A stretch of DNA of 64,000 bases from Modestobacter sp. VKM Ac-2985 (lineage in GTDB: Bacteria; Actinomycetota; Actinomycetes; Mycobacteriales; Geodermatophilaceae), in assembly GCF_026967925.1 (NCBI RefSeq), contig NZ_JAPVBI010000002.1, positions 1,107,628 to 1,171,627 of the forward strand. The letters are read 5' to 3'. Positions 9,701 through 20,130 of the stretch are shown one piece after another. The notes under the pieces were generated by a model, which saw only the letters and a program-made list of their open reading frames with translations, was not told the DNA's origin and ran no database searches. Within the stretch, counting starts at the first letter, position 1, and the number at the start of each line of letters is the position of its first letter. The position numbers and the translations under genes are program-made.

Positions 9701-9967
9701 GGCGCCTTCGCCGAGCACGGCACCGCCACCGGCGGGGCGGCGCTGCTGCAGGTCGGCGGCTCGCAGAAGGCGGCCAAGGAGCACGTGCAGTCGCCGCTGC
9801 CCGCCGACGTCGACCCGCGGGAGAGCTGGGCGGGCGAGCTGATCGCCGAGGTCGGCGAGGGGATGGGAGCCGGGGAGTTCGTGGCACGCACCGACACCGA
9901 CTGCGAGCGGTGCGCCTTCCGCCGCAGCTGCCCGATGCAGGAGTCCGGCCGGCAGGTGACCCGATGA
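6728..9967 (+). CDS. adnA: AdnA: UvrD-family helicase/RecB-type nuclease subunit
   Basis: AdnA is one half of the AdnAB motor-nuclease that resects double-strand breaks in actinobacteria in place of RecBCD. The 1079-residue protein has Walker A GPGTGKT (from about 53), the DEYQDTDPAQ box, GDPDQAIYAFRGAE, AHAAKGLEWDLV and RRLFYVACTRARRR. The C-terminal RecB-like nuclease has DLKTGK (Asp965, Lys967). Four cysteines (845, 1059, 1062, 1068) fit the iron-sulfur staple of AddB/AdnA-type nucleases. GTG 6728 is preferred for the GGGGAG site 7 bp upstream; GTG 6701 (nine residues longer) is possible. Its stop overlaps adnB (ATGA), consistent with heterodimer assembly. Confidence 0.93.
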   Translation: MVTAGSPSAGPSSAGPVYRLVQPEPEPVVRPQLDLTQQAVVDHRGGPLLVLAGPGTGKTTTIVEAVAARIAAGADPERLLVLTFSRKAAAELRTRITARVGRTIREPVARTFHSYAFGVLRRAAVLRGEPAPRLLTSAEQDAVLAELLRGDADEEGAVRWPAELAAALGTDGFRDELRELLLRATERGIDSRRLSAWGRERGLPHWEAAADFLRQYQDVSYFATVARGGASGYDPAELVRTAIDELHGDPELLRTERERAGWLFVDEYQDTDPAQVELVELLAGGGGDLVVVGDPDQAIYAFRGAEPRGIIDFPSRFRHRDGRPADRLSLGVCRRSGTELLTVSRRVAEGLPGPWEHRRLEAGAHTDPGAAEVHVFDSPSMEAAFLADTMRRAHLLDGVPWSQMAVVVRSATAGLGPVRRALSQAGVPVAVSADDVALAGQPAVQPFLAALTALLPAAGGPAAEGEPPPETGLDEPGAEALLVSPLGGATVLDLRRLRRAVRRELALRGEDPTVRGAPLAAVLADATLLDALPEHLARPASRVARVLSAGRLALAADGSAEDVLWAMWQASGLATRWARASAAGGPPGAVADRDLDAVVSLFDAAAGFVDRLPHATVAAFAQHLGAQQLPGDSGAARAPMGETVRLLTAHAAKGLEWDLVCVAGVQEGVWPDLRSRVSLLGAEDLVDAAGGTDPATLDRRTQAMAEERRLFYVACTRARRRLLVTAVDGALDGGDAGATASRFLDLVVPPPADGDGARPHTPLPRQLTLPALVAELRRHLTDPHTPPARRTSAAAVLRRLAEERVPGADPAGWWGLAALSDDAPLVDPAEVVPVRPSAIDTFQRCPLRWVLGAVGAEAAPEATRTVGSAVHDVAQQVAEGLPPADAPAALDTELDGLDLGPGWFDQRQRDRAQEMLTKFLAWHARADRELVAAEEDFDVTVGRARLRGQVDRLERDAEGRLVVVDLKTGKTAPRAVEEHGQLAAYQLAVTEGAFAEHGTATGGAALLQVGGSQKAAKEHVQSPLPADVDPRESWAGELIAEVGEGMGAGEFVARTDTDCERCAFRRSCPMQESGRQVTR

Positions 9968-12900
9968 CCCCGCGGGCCGCCGAGGGCCAACTGGCGTTCG
10001 ACCTCCCCGGGCTGGTCCCGGTCGTCGCGCCGGAGCCGCCGCGGTTGCTGAGCCCGGCCGAGACCGCGGTCCGCAGCGGCGTCGGCCACTCGCCGTCGGC
10101 GGAGCAGGCGGGCGTGGTCGCGGCTCCGGTCGACCGGCCGCTGGTCGTGGTCGCCGGCGCCGGGTCGGGGAAGACCGAGACGATGGCCGCCCGGGTCGCC
10201 TGGCTGGTCGCCAACCAGCTCGTCGCCCCGGAGGCGGTGCTCGGCCTGACGTTCACCCGCAAGGCGGCCAGCGAGCTCAACGCCCGGGTGCGCAAGCGGC
10301 TCGGTGCCCTGGCCGAGCACCCGGACACCGCCCCGGAGCTGCGGGAACGGCTGGCCGTGGCGGCACCGACGGTCGCGACCTACCACGGCTACGCGGCCAG
10401 CATCGTCGCCGAGCACGGGCTGCGGATCGGGGTCGAGCCCGGGTCCGGCGTGCTCGGGCCGGCCATGTGCTGGGGCCAGGCGGCCACCGCCGTCGCCGCG
10501 CACACCGGTGACATGAGCGACGTCGCGCTGGGCCTGGTCACCACCACCGAGGACGTGCTGCAGCTCGCCGCCGAACTGGGGGAGCACGACATCACCCCCG
10601 ACGCCCTGCGGGCCTGGACGGCGCGGTTCGAGTCCCAGCTGCGCGGCTACCCCGACGCCGGCCGGAAGAAGGGCCCGTACGCCGAGGTGCTCAAGCTGGT
10701 GGCGCGGCAGCGGGCCCGGGTCGCCCTGCTGCCCATGGTCGAGGCGTTCCAGGCCCGCAAGCGGGCGGCCGGGGCGATCGACTACGCCGACCAGGTCTCC
10801 CTGGCCGCCCGGGTCGCGGTCAGCTCCGCCGAGGTGGGCCGGCGGGAGCGCGCCCGGTGGCGGGTCGTGCTGCTCGACGAGTACCAGGACACCAGCGTCG
10901 GCCAGCTGCGGATGCTGGAGGCGCTCTTCGGCGGACCGGGCGGGCACCCGGTGCTGGCCGTGGGTGACCCCCGGCAGTCCATCTACGGCTGGCGGGGCGC
11001 CTCCGCCGGGACGATCGAGCGGTTCGCCCGCACCTTCCCCGGCACCCCCGAGCGCCCGGCCGAGCGGCTCACCCTGTCCACCAGCTGGCGCAACGACCGG
11101 GCGGTGCTGGCCGTGGCCAACACGGTGGCCGCCGCGCTGCCCGAGCCCGAGCAGCCGCTGCCGGACCTGCAGCCCTCGCCGGTCGCCGGCGCGGGCGCGG
11201 TGCACTGCGGGCTGTACGAGACGGTCGCCGAGGAGACCGAGGCGCTGGCCGATCGGCTCGAGCAGTGCTGGAAGGGCTCCGAGGACGCCGCACCGGGGGC
11301 TCCCGCGACCCGGCCGACGATCGCCGTGCTCGCCCGGCGCCGGGCCCAGCTGCCGGGCATCGCCGCCGCGCTGCGCGCCCGCGGCCTGCCGGTGGAGGTC
11401 GTCGGGCTGGGCGGGCTGCTGGACGTCCCCGAGGTCTCCGACGTCGTCGCCACGCTGCGGGTGCTGGTCGACCCCAGCGCCGGGGACGCGCTGGGTCGGC
11501 TGCTCACCGGCGCCCGCTGGCGGATCGGGCCCCGCGACCTGGCCGCGCTGGAGGCGCGCTCCCGGGCGCTGGTCCGGGAGCGCGGCACGCCGTCGCCGGA
11601 CCCGGTCGAGGACGGCGCCCCGCCGAGCCCGGTGCTGCCGCGGGAGCGCGGGAGCATCGTCGAGGCGCTGGACGACCTCGGCCGCCCCGACGCGTACTCA
11701 CCCGAAGGGCACCGGCGGCTCCGGCGGCTGGCCAACGAGCTGTCCGGGCTGCGGTCCCGGCTGGGTGAGTCGCTGCCCGACCTGGTCGACGAGGTGGTCC
11801 GCAGCCTCGGCCTGGAGACCGAGCTGGCCAGCCACCCGGACGTCACCCCCGGCGGTGCCCGCACCCACCTGGACGCGCTGCACGAGGTCGCCGCCGAGTT
11901 CTCCGAGCTCGCCGAGCTGCCCTCGCTGCCGGCCTTCCTCGGCTACCTGGCCGACGCCGAGGTGCGGGAGCGGGGCCTGGAGCCCGGCGAGGTGGCGGTC
12001 AACCCGGAGGCGGTCCAACTGCTGACCGGGCACTCGGCCAAGGGGCTGGAGTGGGACGTCGTCGCGGTGCCCGGGATGACCGTGGGCCAGTTCCCCGCCA
12101 AGGGCGACGCCTCGGACTCCTGGATCCGTGACCCGGGCGCCGTCCCGGTCGACCTGCGGGTCACCGACCGCGCCGAGCTGCCGCGGCTGCACCTCCCGGT
12201 CCCCGGCTCCGGTGACCAGGCCGCGGTCCGCGACGCCCTGGAGGACTACGTCGAGGAGTGGAAGGACTTCGGCCTGGCCGAGGAGATCCGGCTCGGCTAC
12301 GTCGCGGTGACCCGGGCCAAGCACCTGCTGCTGTGCTCGGGCAGCTGGTGGCGCGACGGCAAGACCGTCTGCGGCCCGTCGTCCCTGCTGCTGGCGGTCA
12401 AGGGCGCCTGCGAGGACGGCGCCGGCGTCGTCGACGCCTGGGCGGAGCCCCCGGCGGACGACGCCGAGAACCCGGCTCTGGCCGAGTGGCCGGTGGGCGT
12501 CTGGCCGGCCGACCCGCTGTCGGCCGGCCGCCGCCGCTCGCTGACCGCCGCCGCCGACCTGGTCGCCGCGACCCAGCCGCACCCGCTGACCACCGAGGCC
12601 CTGGGCGCGACCGACGACCCGCTGGTCGCCGACTGGCTGCGCGACGCCGACCTGCTGCTGCGCGAGCGGGCCGAGCACTCCCGCGGCACCGTCGACGTCC
12701 CGCTGCCCACCCACCTGTCGGTCTCCGCGCTGGTCGCGCTGCGCCGTGACCCCGGCGAGCTGGCCCGTCGGCTGCGCCGGCCGATGCCGGCCGCGCCGGC
12801 GCCGCTGGCCCGGCGGGGCACCGCCTTCCACGCCTGGCTGGAGGAGCGGTTCGGTGCCGCCCGGCTGATCGACCTCGACGAGCTGCCCGGCAGCGGTGAC

Positions 12901-13299
12901 GCCGGCGCGGCCCCCGACGCCGCGCTCACCGCGCTGCAGCAGGCATTCCTGGCCGGGGAGTGGGCCGATCGGCAGCCCGTGGACGTCGAGGCGCCGTTCG
13001 AGACACCGTTGGGTCCGCTGACCCTGCGCGGCCGGATCGACGCCGTCTACGCGACCCCGGACGGTGGCTACGAGGTCATCGACTGGAAGACCGGTCCGGT
13101 GCCCGGGGCCGCCGAGCTCACGGCTGCCGCCGTCCAGCTGGCCGCCTACCGGCTGGGCTGGTCCCGGCTGACCGGCGTGCCGGTGGAGCGGGTCAGCGCC
13201 GGCTTCCACCACGTCGCCGCCGGGGTCACCCTGCGGCCGGCCGACCTGCTCGACGAGGCCGGCCTGCTCGCCCTGGTCACCGGAGGTGCGGCCGACTGA
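9964..13299 (+). CDS. adnB: AdnB: UvrD-family helicase/RecB-type nuclease subunit
   Basis: AdnB is the partner and, in mycobacteria, the main motor of the AdnAB nuclease-helicase. The 1111-residue protein has AGAGSGKT (from about 64), LTFTRKAASELNAR (motif Ia), LLDEYQDTS (Asp305), GDPRQSIYGWRGAS, GHSAKGLEWDVV and GYVAVTRAKHLLL. The C-terminal nuclease has YEVIDWKTG (Asp1040, Lys1042). Unlike AdnA it lacks the four-cysteine cluster, as expected for the pair. It starts at ATG 9964 inside the adnA stop. The overlap implies coupled translation and equal stoichiometry. Confidence 0.93.
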   Translation: MTPRAAEGQLAFDLPGLVPVVAPEPPRLLSPAETAVRSGVGHSPSAEQAGVVAAPVDRPLVVVAGAGSGKTETMAARVAWLVANQLVAPEAVLGLTFTRKAASELNARVRKRLGALAEHPDTAPELRERLAVAAPTVATYHGYAASIVAEHGLRIGVEPGSGVLGPAMCWGQAATAVAAHTGDMSDVALGLVTTTEDVLQLAAELGEHDITPDALRAWTARFESQLRGYPDAGRKKGPYAEVLKLVARQRARVALLPMVEAFQARKRAAGAIDYADQVSLAARVAVSSAEVGRRERARWRVVLLDEYQDTSVGQLRMLEALFGGPGGHPVLAVGDPRQSIYGWRGASAGTIERFARTFPGTPERPAERLTLSTSWRNDRAVLAVANTVAAALPEPEQPLPDLQPSPVAGAGAVHCGLYETVAEETEALADRLEQCWKGSEDAAPGAPATRPTIAVLARRRAQLPGIAAALRARGLPVEVVGLGGLLDVPEVSDVVATLRVLVDPSAGDALGRLLTGARWRIGPRDLAALEARSRALVRERGTPSPDPVEDGAPPSPVLPRERGSIVEALDDLGRPDAYSPEGHRRLRRLANELSGLRSRLGESLPDLVDEVVRSLGLETELASHPDVTPGGARTHLDALHEVAAEFSELAELPSLPAFLGYLADAEVRERGLEPGEVAVNPEAVQLLTGHSAKGLEWDVVAVPGMTVGQFPAKGDASDSWIRDPGAVPVDLRVTDRAELPRLHLPVPGSGDQAAVRDALEDYVEEWKDFGLAEEIRLGYVAVTRAKHLLLCSGSWWRDGKTVCGPSSLLLAVKGACEDGAGVVDAWAEPPADDAENPALAEWPVGVWPADPLSAGRRRSLTAAADLVAATQPHPLTTEALGATDDPLVADWLRDADLLLRERAEHSRGTVDVPLPTHLSVSALVALRRDPGELARRLRRPMPAAPAPLARRGTAFHAWLEERFGAARLIDLDELPGSGDAGAAPDAALTALQQAFLAGEWADRQPVDVEAPFETPLGPLTLRGRIDAVYATPDGGYEVIDWKTGPVPGAAELTAAAVQLAAYRLGWSRLTGVPVERVSAGFHHVAAGVTLRPADLLDEAGLLALVTGGAAD

Positions 13300-13329
13300 G
13301 ATGGGTGTCGTCCGCCGTGCCCGGGGGCC

Positions 13330-13683
13330 TCACGTGCCGCCGGTGTCGTCCTCCGGGCCGGGGGCGTCCCGCTCGTCGCGGACGGTCGCCGGGGCCAGCG
13401 GTGCGCCGGACCGGTGCGCCGCCTCGGCGATCTTGTAGCCCGCGATGGGCACGGTGAACAGCTGCAGCGCGATGGCCACCAGCAGGGTCACCACCGCCGA
13501 GACCCCCGGTGCGAGCACGACGACGCCGAACAGGACGCAGACCAGGCCCAGGCTGGCCGCCTTGGTGGCTGCGTTGGCGCGGTTGTAGACGTCCGGCAGG
13601 CGGACCAGGCCGACCCCCGCGGCGCCGATCAGCAGGACGCCGAGGACAGCCAGGCCCTGGCCCAGCACGCTCTGCAGGGTCAT
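13330..13683 (-). CDS. mrpG: Mrp antiporter subunit G
   Basis: This is the last gene of the Mrp (Mnh/Pha) operon, whose product is a multi-subunit secondary cation/proton antiporter in the cytoplasmic membrane. The 117-residue protein has three predicted spans and the family stretch GVGLVRLPDVYNRANAATKAA. It starts at ATG 13683, which overlaps the mrpF stop. Subunit G is an essential accessory of the complex. Its C-terminal tail is charged and acidic. Confidence 0.92.
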   Translation of the reverse strand: MTLQSVLGQGLAVLGVLLIGAAGVGLVRLPDVYNRANAATKAASLGLVCVLFGVVVLAPGVSAVVTLLVAIALQLFTVPIAGYKIAEAAHRSGAPLAPATVRDERDAPGPEDDTGGT

Positions 13684-13937
13684 CGGGCCCGCTCCGCGAC
13701 CAGCCGCGCGAACGCCACCGTGGCGAGGAAGCCGACCAGCGTGGCGACGAGGACCAGGTCGAGCAACGCCGGGGTGCGCAGGCGCACGGCCAGCAGGGCG
13801 ATGGCGGCGACCACGACCACGAAGCCGTAGTCGACGGCCAGCGCCCGGTCGGCGTCGGTGGGACCGGTCACCAGCCGCCAGGCCGCGACCAGGAGGGACA
13901 GCGCCAGGACGGCGAGCGCCACGTCCAGCACGACCAC
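13680..13937 (-). CDS. mrpF: Mrp antiporter subunit F
   Basis: The 85-residue protein has three hydrophobic spans and the family motif GPTDADRALAVD after the first, as in MrpF/MnhF subunits. The start is GTG 13937, three bases after the mrpE stop. It overlaps mrpG by four bases. It has no catalytic motif of its own and acts within the Mrp complex. Confidence 0.92.
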   Translation of the reverse strand: MVVLDVALAVLALSLLVAAWRLVTGPTDADRALAVDYGFVVVVAAIALLAVRLRTPALLDLVLVATLVGFLATVAFARLVAERAR

Positions 13938-13940
13938 CGC

Positions 13941-14363
13941 TCAGCTCCGGCGGTCGTCGTCGGCGACCCGGTCGTCGGGCCGTGGGGTCACCGGCCGCAG
14001 GGCAGCGAGCATCTGGTCCTCCAGTTCGTGCAGTTCGGCACGGAACGCGTCGGGGTCGCCGGCGTGCATCCCGTGCACGGTCAGCAGCCGCCGCTCCCGG
14101 TCCAGCTGGATCGGCAGCGTGCCGGGGGTCAGCGCGATCAGGCTCATGAACGTCGCCACCTCGAACGGTGTCCGGCTGTGCACCGCGATGACGACCACGG
14201 CCGGCGCCACCTGCTGCCCGGGGGTCAGGACCTCGCGGGCGACCGCGACGTTCGCGCGCAGGAACCGGACGAGGAACCGCCCGGCGAAGGCCGTGACCCG
14301 CCAGGCGCGGCGTGCGCCGCGCTGCGGCAGCGAGGCCGGGCCGGCCCCGGGGTCGGTGCTCAT
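13941..14363 (-). CDS. mrpE: Mrp antiporter subunit E
   Basis: The 140-residue protein matches MrpE/MnhE: FLVRFLRANVAVAREVLTPG, then TPFEVATFMSLIALTPGT and a tail with HGMHAGDP. The usual hydrophobic N-terminal spans seem reduced here; the protein begins with a polar stretch and only about one strong span is visible, so it is a short member. ATG 14363 overlaps the mrpD stop (ATGA). In Mrp complexes MrpE stabilises assembly and affects activity. Confidence 0.88.
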   Translation of the reverse strand: MSTDPGAGPASLPQRGARRAWRVTAFAGRFLVRFLRANVAVAREVLTPGQQVAPAVVVIAVHSRTPFEVATFMSLIALTPGTLPIQLDRERRLLTVHGMHAGDPDAFRAELHELEDQMLAALRPVTPRPDDRVADDDRRS

Positions 14364-15898
14364 CGCCCGGTCACCGCCGCCACCCAGCCGGAGGGGTCGG
14401 CCAGTCCGGCGCCGGCCGCGGTGCTGATCGTGAGCAGCGGCTCGGCCCAGAGCCCGAGGACGACGGCGGCCGCCGCGAGGAACACCGGCGGGGCGAGCAC
14501 CAGCGGCCGCACCCGGCTCCCGAGTGCGCTGGCCACGGCCGGCGCACCGCCGTCGTCCACGGCCGGTCCCTCGGCGCCCTCCCCCTCGCCGTCCTCGGCA
14601 GGCGGCTCCCAGAAGACGCCGTTCCACAGCTTCACCATCGACAGCAGGGTCAGCAGGCTCACCCCGACCACGAGGGCCACCGCCAGGTGCTGCCCCGCCG
14701 AGGCGGCCGCCGAGGCCAGCCCCAGCTTGGCGACGAACCCCGACAGCGGTGGGATGCCCGCCAGCGTGAGCGCGGCGACGGCGAAGGTGCCGGCCAGCAG
14801 GGGTTCCCGCCGGGCCAGGCCGCCGAGCCGGTCGAGCTCCCCGGTCCCGTAGCGGTGTTCCACCACCGCCGCGCACATCAGCAGTGCCGTCTTGACCAGC
14901 ACGTACTGGACCAGGAAGAAGACCGTGGCGCTCAACCCGGCAGCGGTGAACAGGGCCAGCCCCACGAAGACGTAGCCGATCTGGCTCACCATGTGGAAGG
15001 TGAGGACCGGCCGCATCGCGTGCTCGCCCACCGCGCCGAGCACGCCGACGACCATGGTCAGCAGGGCCACGGCCATGATCACCCACAGGTACCGCGGTGT
15101 GCCCCCGTACACGACGGAGTACAGCCGGATGACCGCGTAGACGCCGACCTTGGTGAGCAGCCCGGAGAAGAGCGCGGCGACGGCCGGCCCGGTCCGCGCG
15201 TAGGTCTGGGGCAGCCATCCGTGCAGCGGGACGACCGCCGACTTCACGCTCAGCGCGAGGAGCACCACCGCCGCGGCGAACCCGACGGCCGGCGACGACT
15301 CGCCGGCGCCGGCCAGCTCACCCAGGTTCACCGTGCCCGCGGCGCCGTAGACGAGACCGACCCCGGCGAGCAGGACGGTCGAGGCCATCAGGCTGATGCT
15401 CACGTACAGCCGGGCGGCGGCCAGCCGCTCGGCCCCGCCGCCCGCGGTGAACAGCAGGTAGCTCGGCACGAGCATGACCTCGATGAAGACGAACAGGTTG
15501 AACAGGTCGGCGGTGAGCACGGCGCCGGAGACCCCGGCCAGCAGGACCAGCACGAGGGGGACGAAGGCCGGGTCCTCGTCCTCGCCGAGGGCTGCGGCGA
15601 ACGGCAGGCTGACCAGGACCAGCAACGAGGTGACCGCCAGCATCACCGCACTGAAGGTGTCGGCGGCGAAGACGATCGCGATCCCCGGCTGCCAGCCGCC
15701 CAGCTGGAGCACGGGCACCGACCCGTCCGCCGTCGCGGCGAGCAGGAAGCCGGCGAAGACGAGCACCCCGCCGGCGGCGACCGGCCCGACCACCCGGTCG
15801 AGGCGGGTGGTGTCCGATCGCAGCTGGTGCACGAGCGCCAGCAGCCCGGACAGCAACAGCGGCCCGGCCACCGGCAGGACGAGGAGGCCGCCGGTCAC
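14360..15898 (-). CDS. mrpD: Mrp antiporter subunit D
   Basis: The 512-residue polytopic protein (about 14 spans) belongs to the proton-translocating antiporter family shared with NuoL/M/N of complex I. Typical stretches are FNLFVFIEVMLVPSYLL, VKSAVVPLHGWLPQTYARTG and FSGLLTKVGVYAVIR, with conserved Glu and Lys residues inside membrane segments that form the proton path. GTG 15898 overlaps the mrpC stop. A charged loop of about 30 residues rich in Glu and Ala interrupts the C-terminal part. Confidence 0.93.
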   Translation of the reverse strand: MTGGLLVLPVAGPLLLSGLLALVHQLRSDTTRLDRVVGPVAAGGVLVFAGFLLAATADGSVPVLQLGGWQPGIAIVFAADTFSAVMLAVTSLLVLVSLPFAAALGEDEDPAFVPLVLVLLAGVSGAVLTADLFNLFVFIEVMLVPSYLLFTAGGGAERLAAARLYVSISLMASTVLLAGVGLVYGAAGTVNLGELAGAGESSPAVGFAAAVVLLALSVKSAVVPLHGWLPQTYARTGPAVAALFSGLLTKVGVYAVIRLYSVVYGGTPRYLWVIMAVALLTMVVGVLGAVGEHAMRPVLTFHMVSQIGYVFVGLALFTAAGLSATVFFLVQYVLVKTALLMCAAVVEHRYGTGELDRLGGLARREPLLAGTFAVAALTLAGIPPLSGFVAKLGLASAAASAGQHLAVALVVGVSLLTLLSMVKLWNGVFWEPPAEDGEGEGAEGPAVDDGGAPAVASALGSRVRPLVLAPPVFLAAAAVVLGLWAEPLLTISTAAGAGLADPSGWVAAVTGR

Positions 15899-16331
15899 GA
15901 CGCCCCGCCCTCGGCGGCGTCGGTGCGCCGGCCGCGGTCGGCGGTCGCGTCCTCCGTATCCGCGTCCTCCCGATCCGCGTCGTCCCGGTCTGAGCCGTCC
16001 GCGGGGGACGACGCATCGGAGCGGGCGGGCGGATGGCCGGTCGTCGCACCCGGGTCGCCTGCCCGGGCCAGGGCGAGCATGTACACGGTGATCCCGAAGG
16101 TGATCACCACCGCGGTCAGCACGAAGGCCTGGGGGAGCGGGTCGGCGGCCACGTCGGCCTCGGTCTCCCCGAGCAGCGGGGCGCCGCGCCGCTGCATGCC
16201 GCCGGCGGAGACCAGGAGGACGTTCACCGCGTGCCCGAGCAGGACGAAGCCCAGGACGATGCGCAGGAGCCCCCGCCGCAGCAGCAGGAAGACCCCGCCG
16301 GCCACCAGGAGGCCCACCACGAGTGCGGCGC

Positions 16332-16335
<4 letters not shown>
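15895..16335 (-). CDS. mrpC: Mrp antiporter subunit C
   Basis: The 146-residue protein is a NuoK-like subunit with three spans, including LLRIVLGFVLLGHAVNVLLV and LPQAFVLTAVVITFGITVYML. The last 40 residues are a highly acidic, Asp/Arg-rich cytoplasmic tail unusual for the family (about 110 residues is normal). It starts at GTG 16335, which overlaps the mrpA stop by GTGA. Confidence 0.92.
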
Positions 16336-19106
<2,771 letters not shown>

Positions 19107-19178
19107 CGGTCAGTCGTCAGCCGGGCAGGTGGCCGCCGCGGGAGCGGGGCAGCGCGGCGGCACGGTCACCAGGCCGCG

Positions 19179-20066
19179 CTACCCGAGCCCGCTCCTGGTC
19201 AACCCGGCGTCCGTCGCCGGGGCGGCCGCCCCCCGCGCGATCCGGTCCAGCACCGCCCGGGCGAGGTCCTCGGGCGCCTGCTCGGGGACCCAGTGGCTGA
19301 CCCCGGGGAGCTCCACGAAGCGGTAGTCGCCGGTCACCTGGTCCGCGCACGCCTCGGCCGCGATCCGGCCCACCGCCACGTCGCCGTCGCTCCAGACGTA
19401 CGTCGTCGGCACCCCGACCGGGTCGACCGGGGTGGCCGAGCTCATCGCCCGGTACCAGTTCAGCGCCGCGGTCAGCGCCCCCGGCCCGGAGAGCTGCTGC
19501 ACGTAGACGTCGACCGCCTCGGCGGGCACGCCGGGCGCCTCCAGCATCCGGCGCAGCCGCCGGGCACCGTCGGCCAGCAGCACCTCCTCGGCCTTGCCCG
19601 CCTGCCAGAAGAGCTTGATGTAGGCCGAGCGCTCCTTCTGCTCCGGGTCGGCGCGGAAGGCCAGCGTGTAGGCCGTCGGGTGCGGCACCGAGACGGCGGT
19701 CAGCGTGCGCACCCGGTCGGGGTGCCAGCCGGCCAGCCCCCAGGCGACGTTCGCGCCCCAGTCGTGCCCGACGACGTCGGCGACCGGCACGCCCAGCGCG
19801 GTCATCAGGTCCGCGGTCACCTGCACCAGGTTGGTCAGGGCGTAGGCGTCCACCTCGCCCGGACGGGCGCCTGGGGAGTAGCCCAGCTGGTCGGGGGCGT
19901 AGGTGCGCAACCCGGCCTCGGCCAGCAGCGGGGTGACCGCCGACCAGCTCAGCGACGTCTCCGGGAAGCCGTGCAGCAACAGCACCGGCGGGCCGTCCTC
20001 GGGCCCGTCCGTCCGCACGTCGAAGGTCAGGTCGCCCACGTCCACCTGCAGCATCCCCACGGCCAT
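19179..20066 (-). CDS. Alpha/beta hydrolase, epoxide-hydrolase-like
   Basis: The 295-residue cytoplasmic enzyme has the oxyanion motif HGFPE (32-36), the nucleophile elbow GHDWGA with Asp102 in place of Ser, and the catalytic His258 in GVSHWVPEQ. The Asp nucleophile places it with epoxide hydrolases and haloalkane dehalogenases; the HGFPE motif favours epoxide hydrolase. The substrate is unknown. TAGGTT lies 6 nt upstream of ATG 20066, which supports this start and a leaderless transcript. It is divergent from the M20 peptidase gene. In M. tuberculosis the lipase lipV occupies a comparable neighbourhood. Confidence 0.85.
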   Translation of the reverse strand: MAVGMLQVDVGDLTFDVRTDGPEDGPPVLLLHGFPETSLSWSAVTPLLAEAGLRTYAPDQLGYSPGARPGEVDAYALTNLVQVTADLMTALGVPVADVVGHDWGANVAWGLAGWHPDRVRTLTAVSVPHPTAYTLAFRADPEQKERSAYIKLFWQAGKAEEVLLADGARRLRRMLEAPGVPAEAVDVYVQQLSGPGALTAALNWYRAMSSATPVDPVGVPTTYVWSDGDVAVGRIAAEACADQVTGDYRFVELPGVSHWVPEQAPEDLARAVLDRIARGAAAPATDAGLTRSGLG

Positions 20067-20072
20067 GCAGGC

Positions 20073-20093
20073 AACCTAGCCCGGTACCCGGGC
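20073..20093 (-). promoter_or_regulatory. Leaderless -10 and palindrome before the hydrolase gene
   Basis: On the minus strand TAGGTT (20073-20078) sits 6 nt before the ATG at 20066. Immediately upstream is the palindrome GCCCGG-TAC-CCGGGC (20079-20093), a possible operator in the divergent promoter region shared with the M20 gene. Confidence 0.5.
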
Positions 20094-20114
20094 CGTCGCG
20101 TCGGTGCGGCGGGA

Positions 20115-20130
20115 TACGGTCCACGGCGTG
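20115..20130 (+). promoter_or_regulatory. Leaderless -10 before the M20 peptidase gene
   Basis: TACGGT (20115-20120) lies exactly 7 nt before GTG 20128, with no Shine-Dalgarno sequence. This arrangement decides the start and predicts transcription from or next to the G of GTG. Confidence 0.55.

Noticed and set aside
6443..9784. A very long open frame on the minus strand across adnA (over 1100 codons).
   Set aside because: It is an antisense shadow caused by GC-rich third positions. Its composition (runs of Gly, Arg, Gln, His) is not protein-like and the opposite strand encodes a clear AdnA.
20104..20127. Upstream in-frame GTG start for the M20 gene.
   Set aside because: The -10-like TACGGT would lie inside the coding sequence; the GTG 7 nt after it is more consistent.
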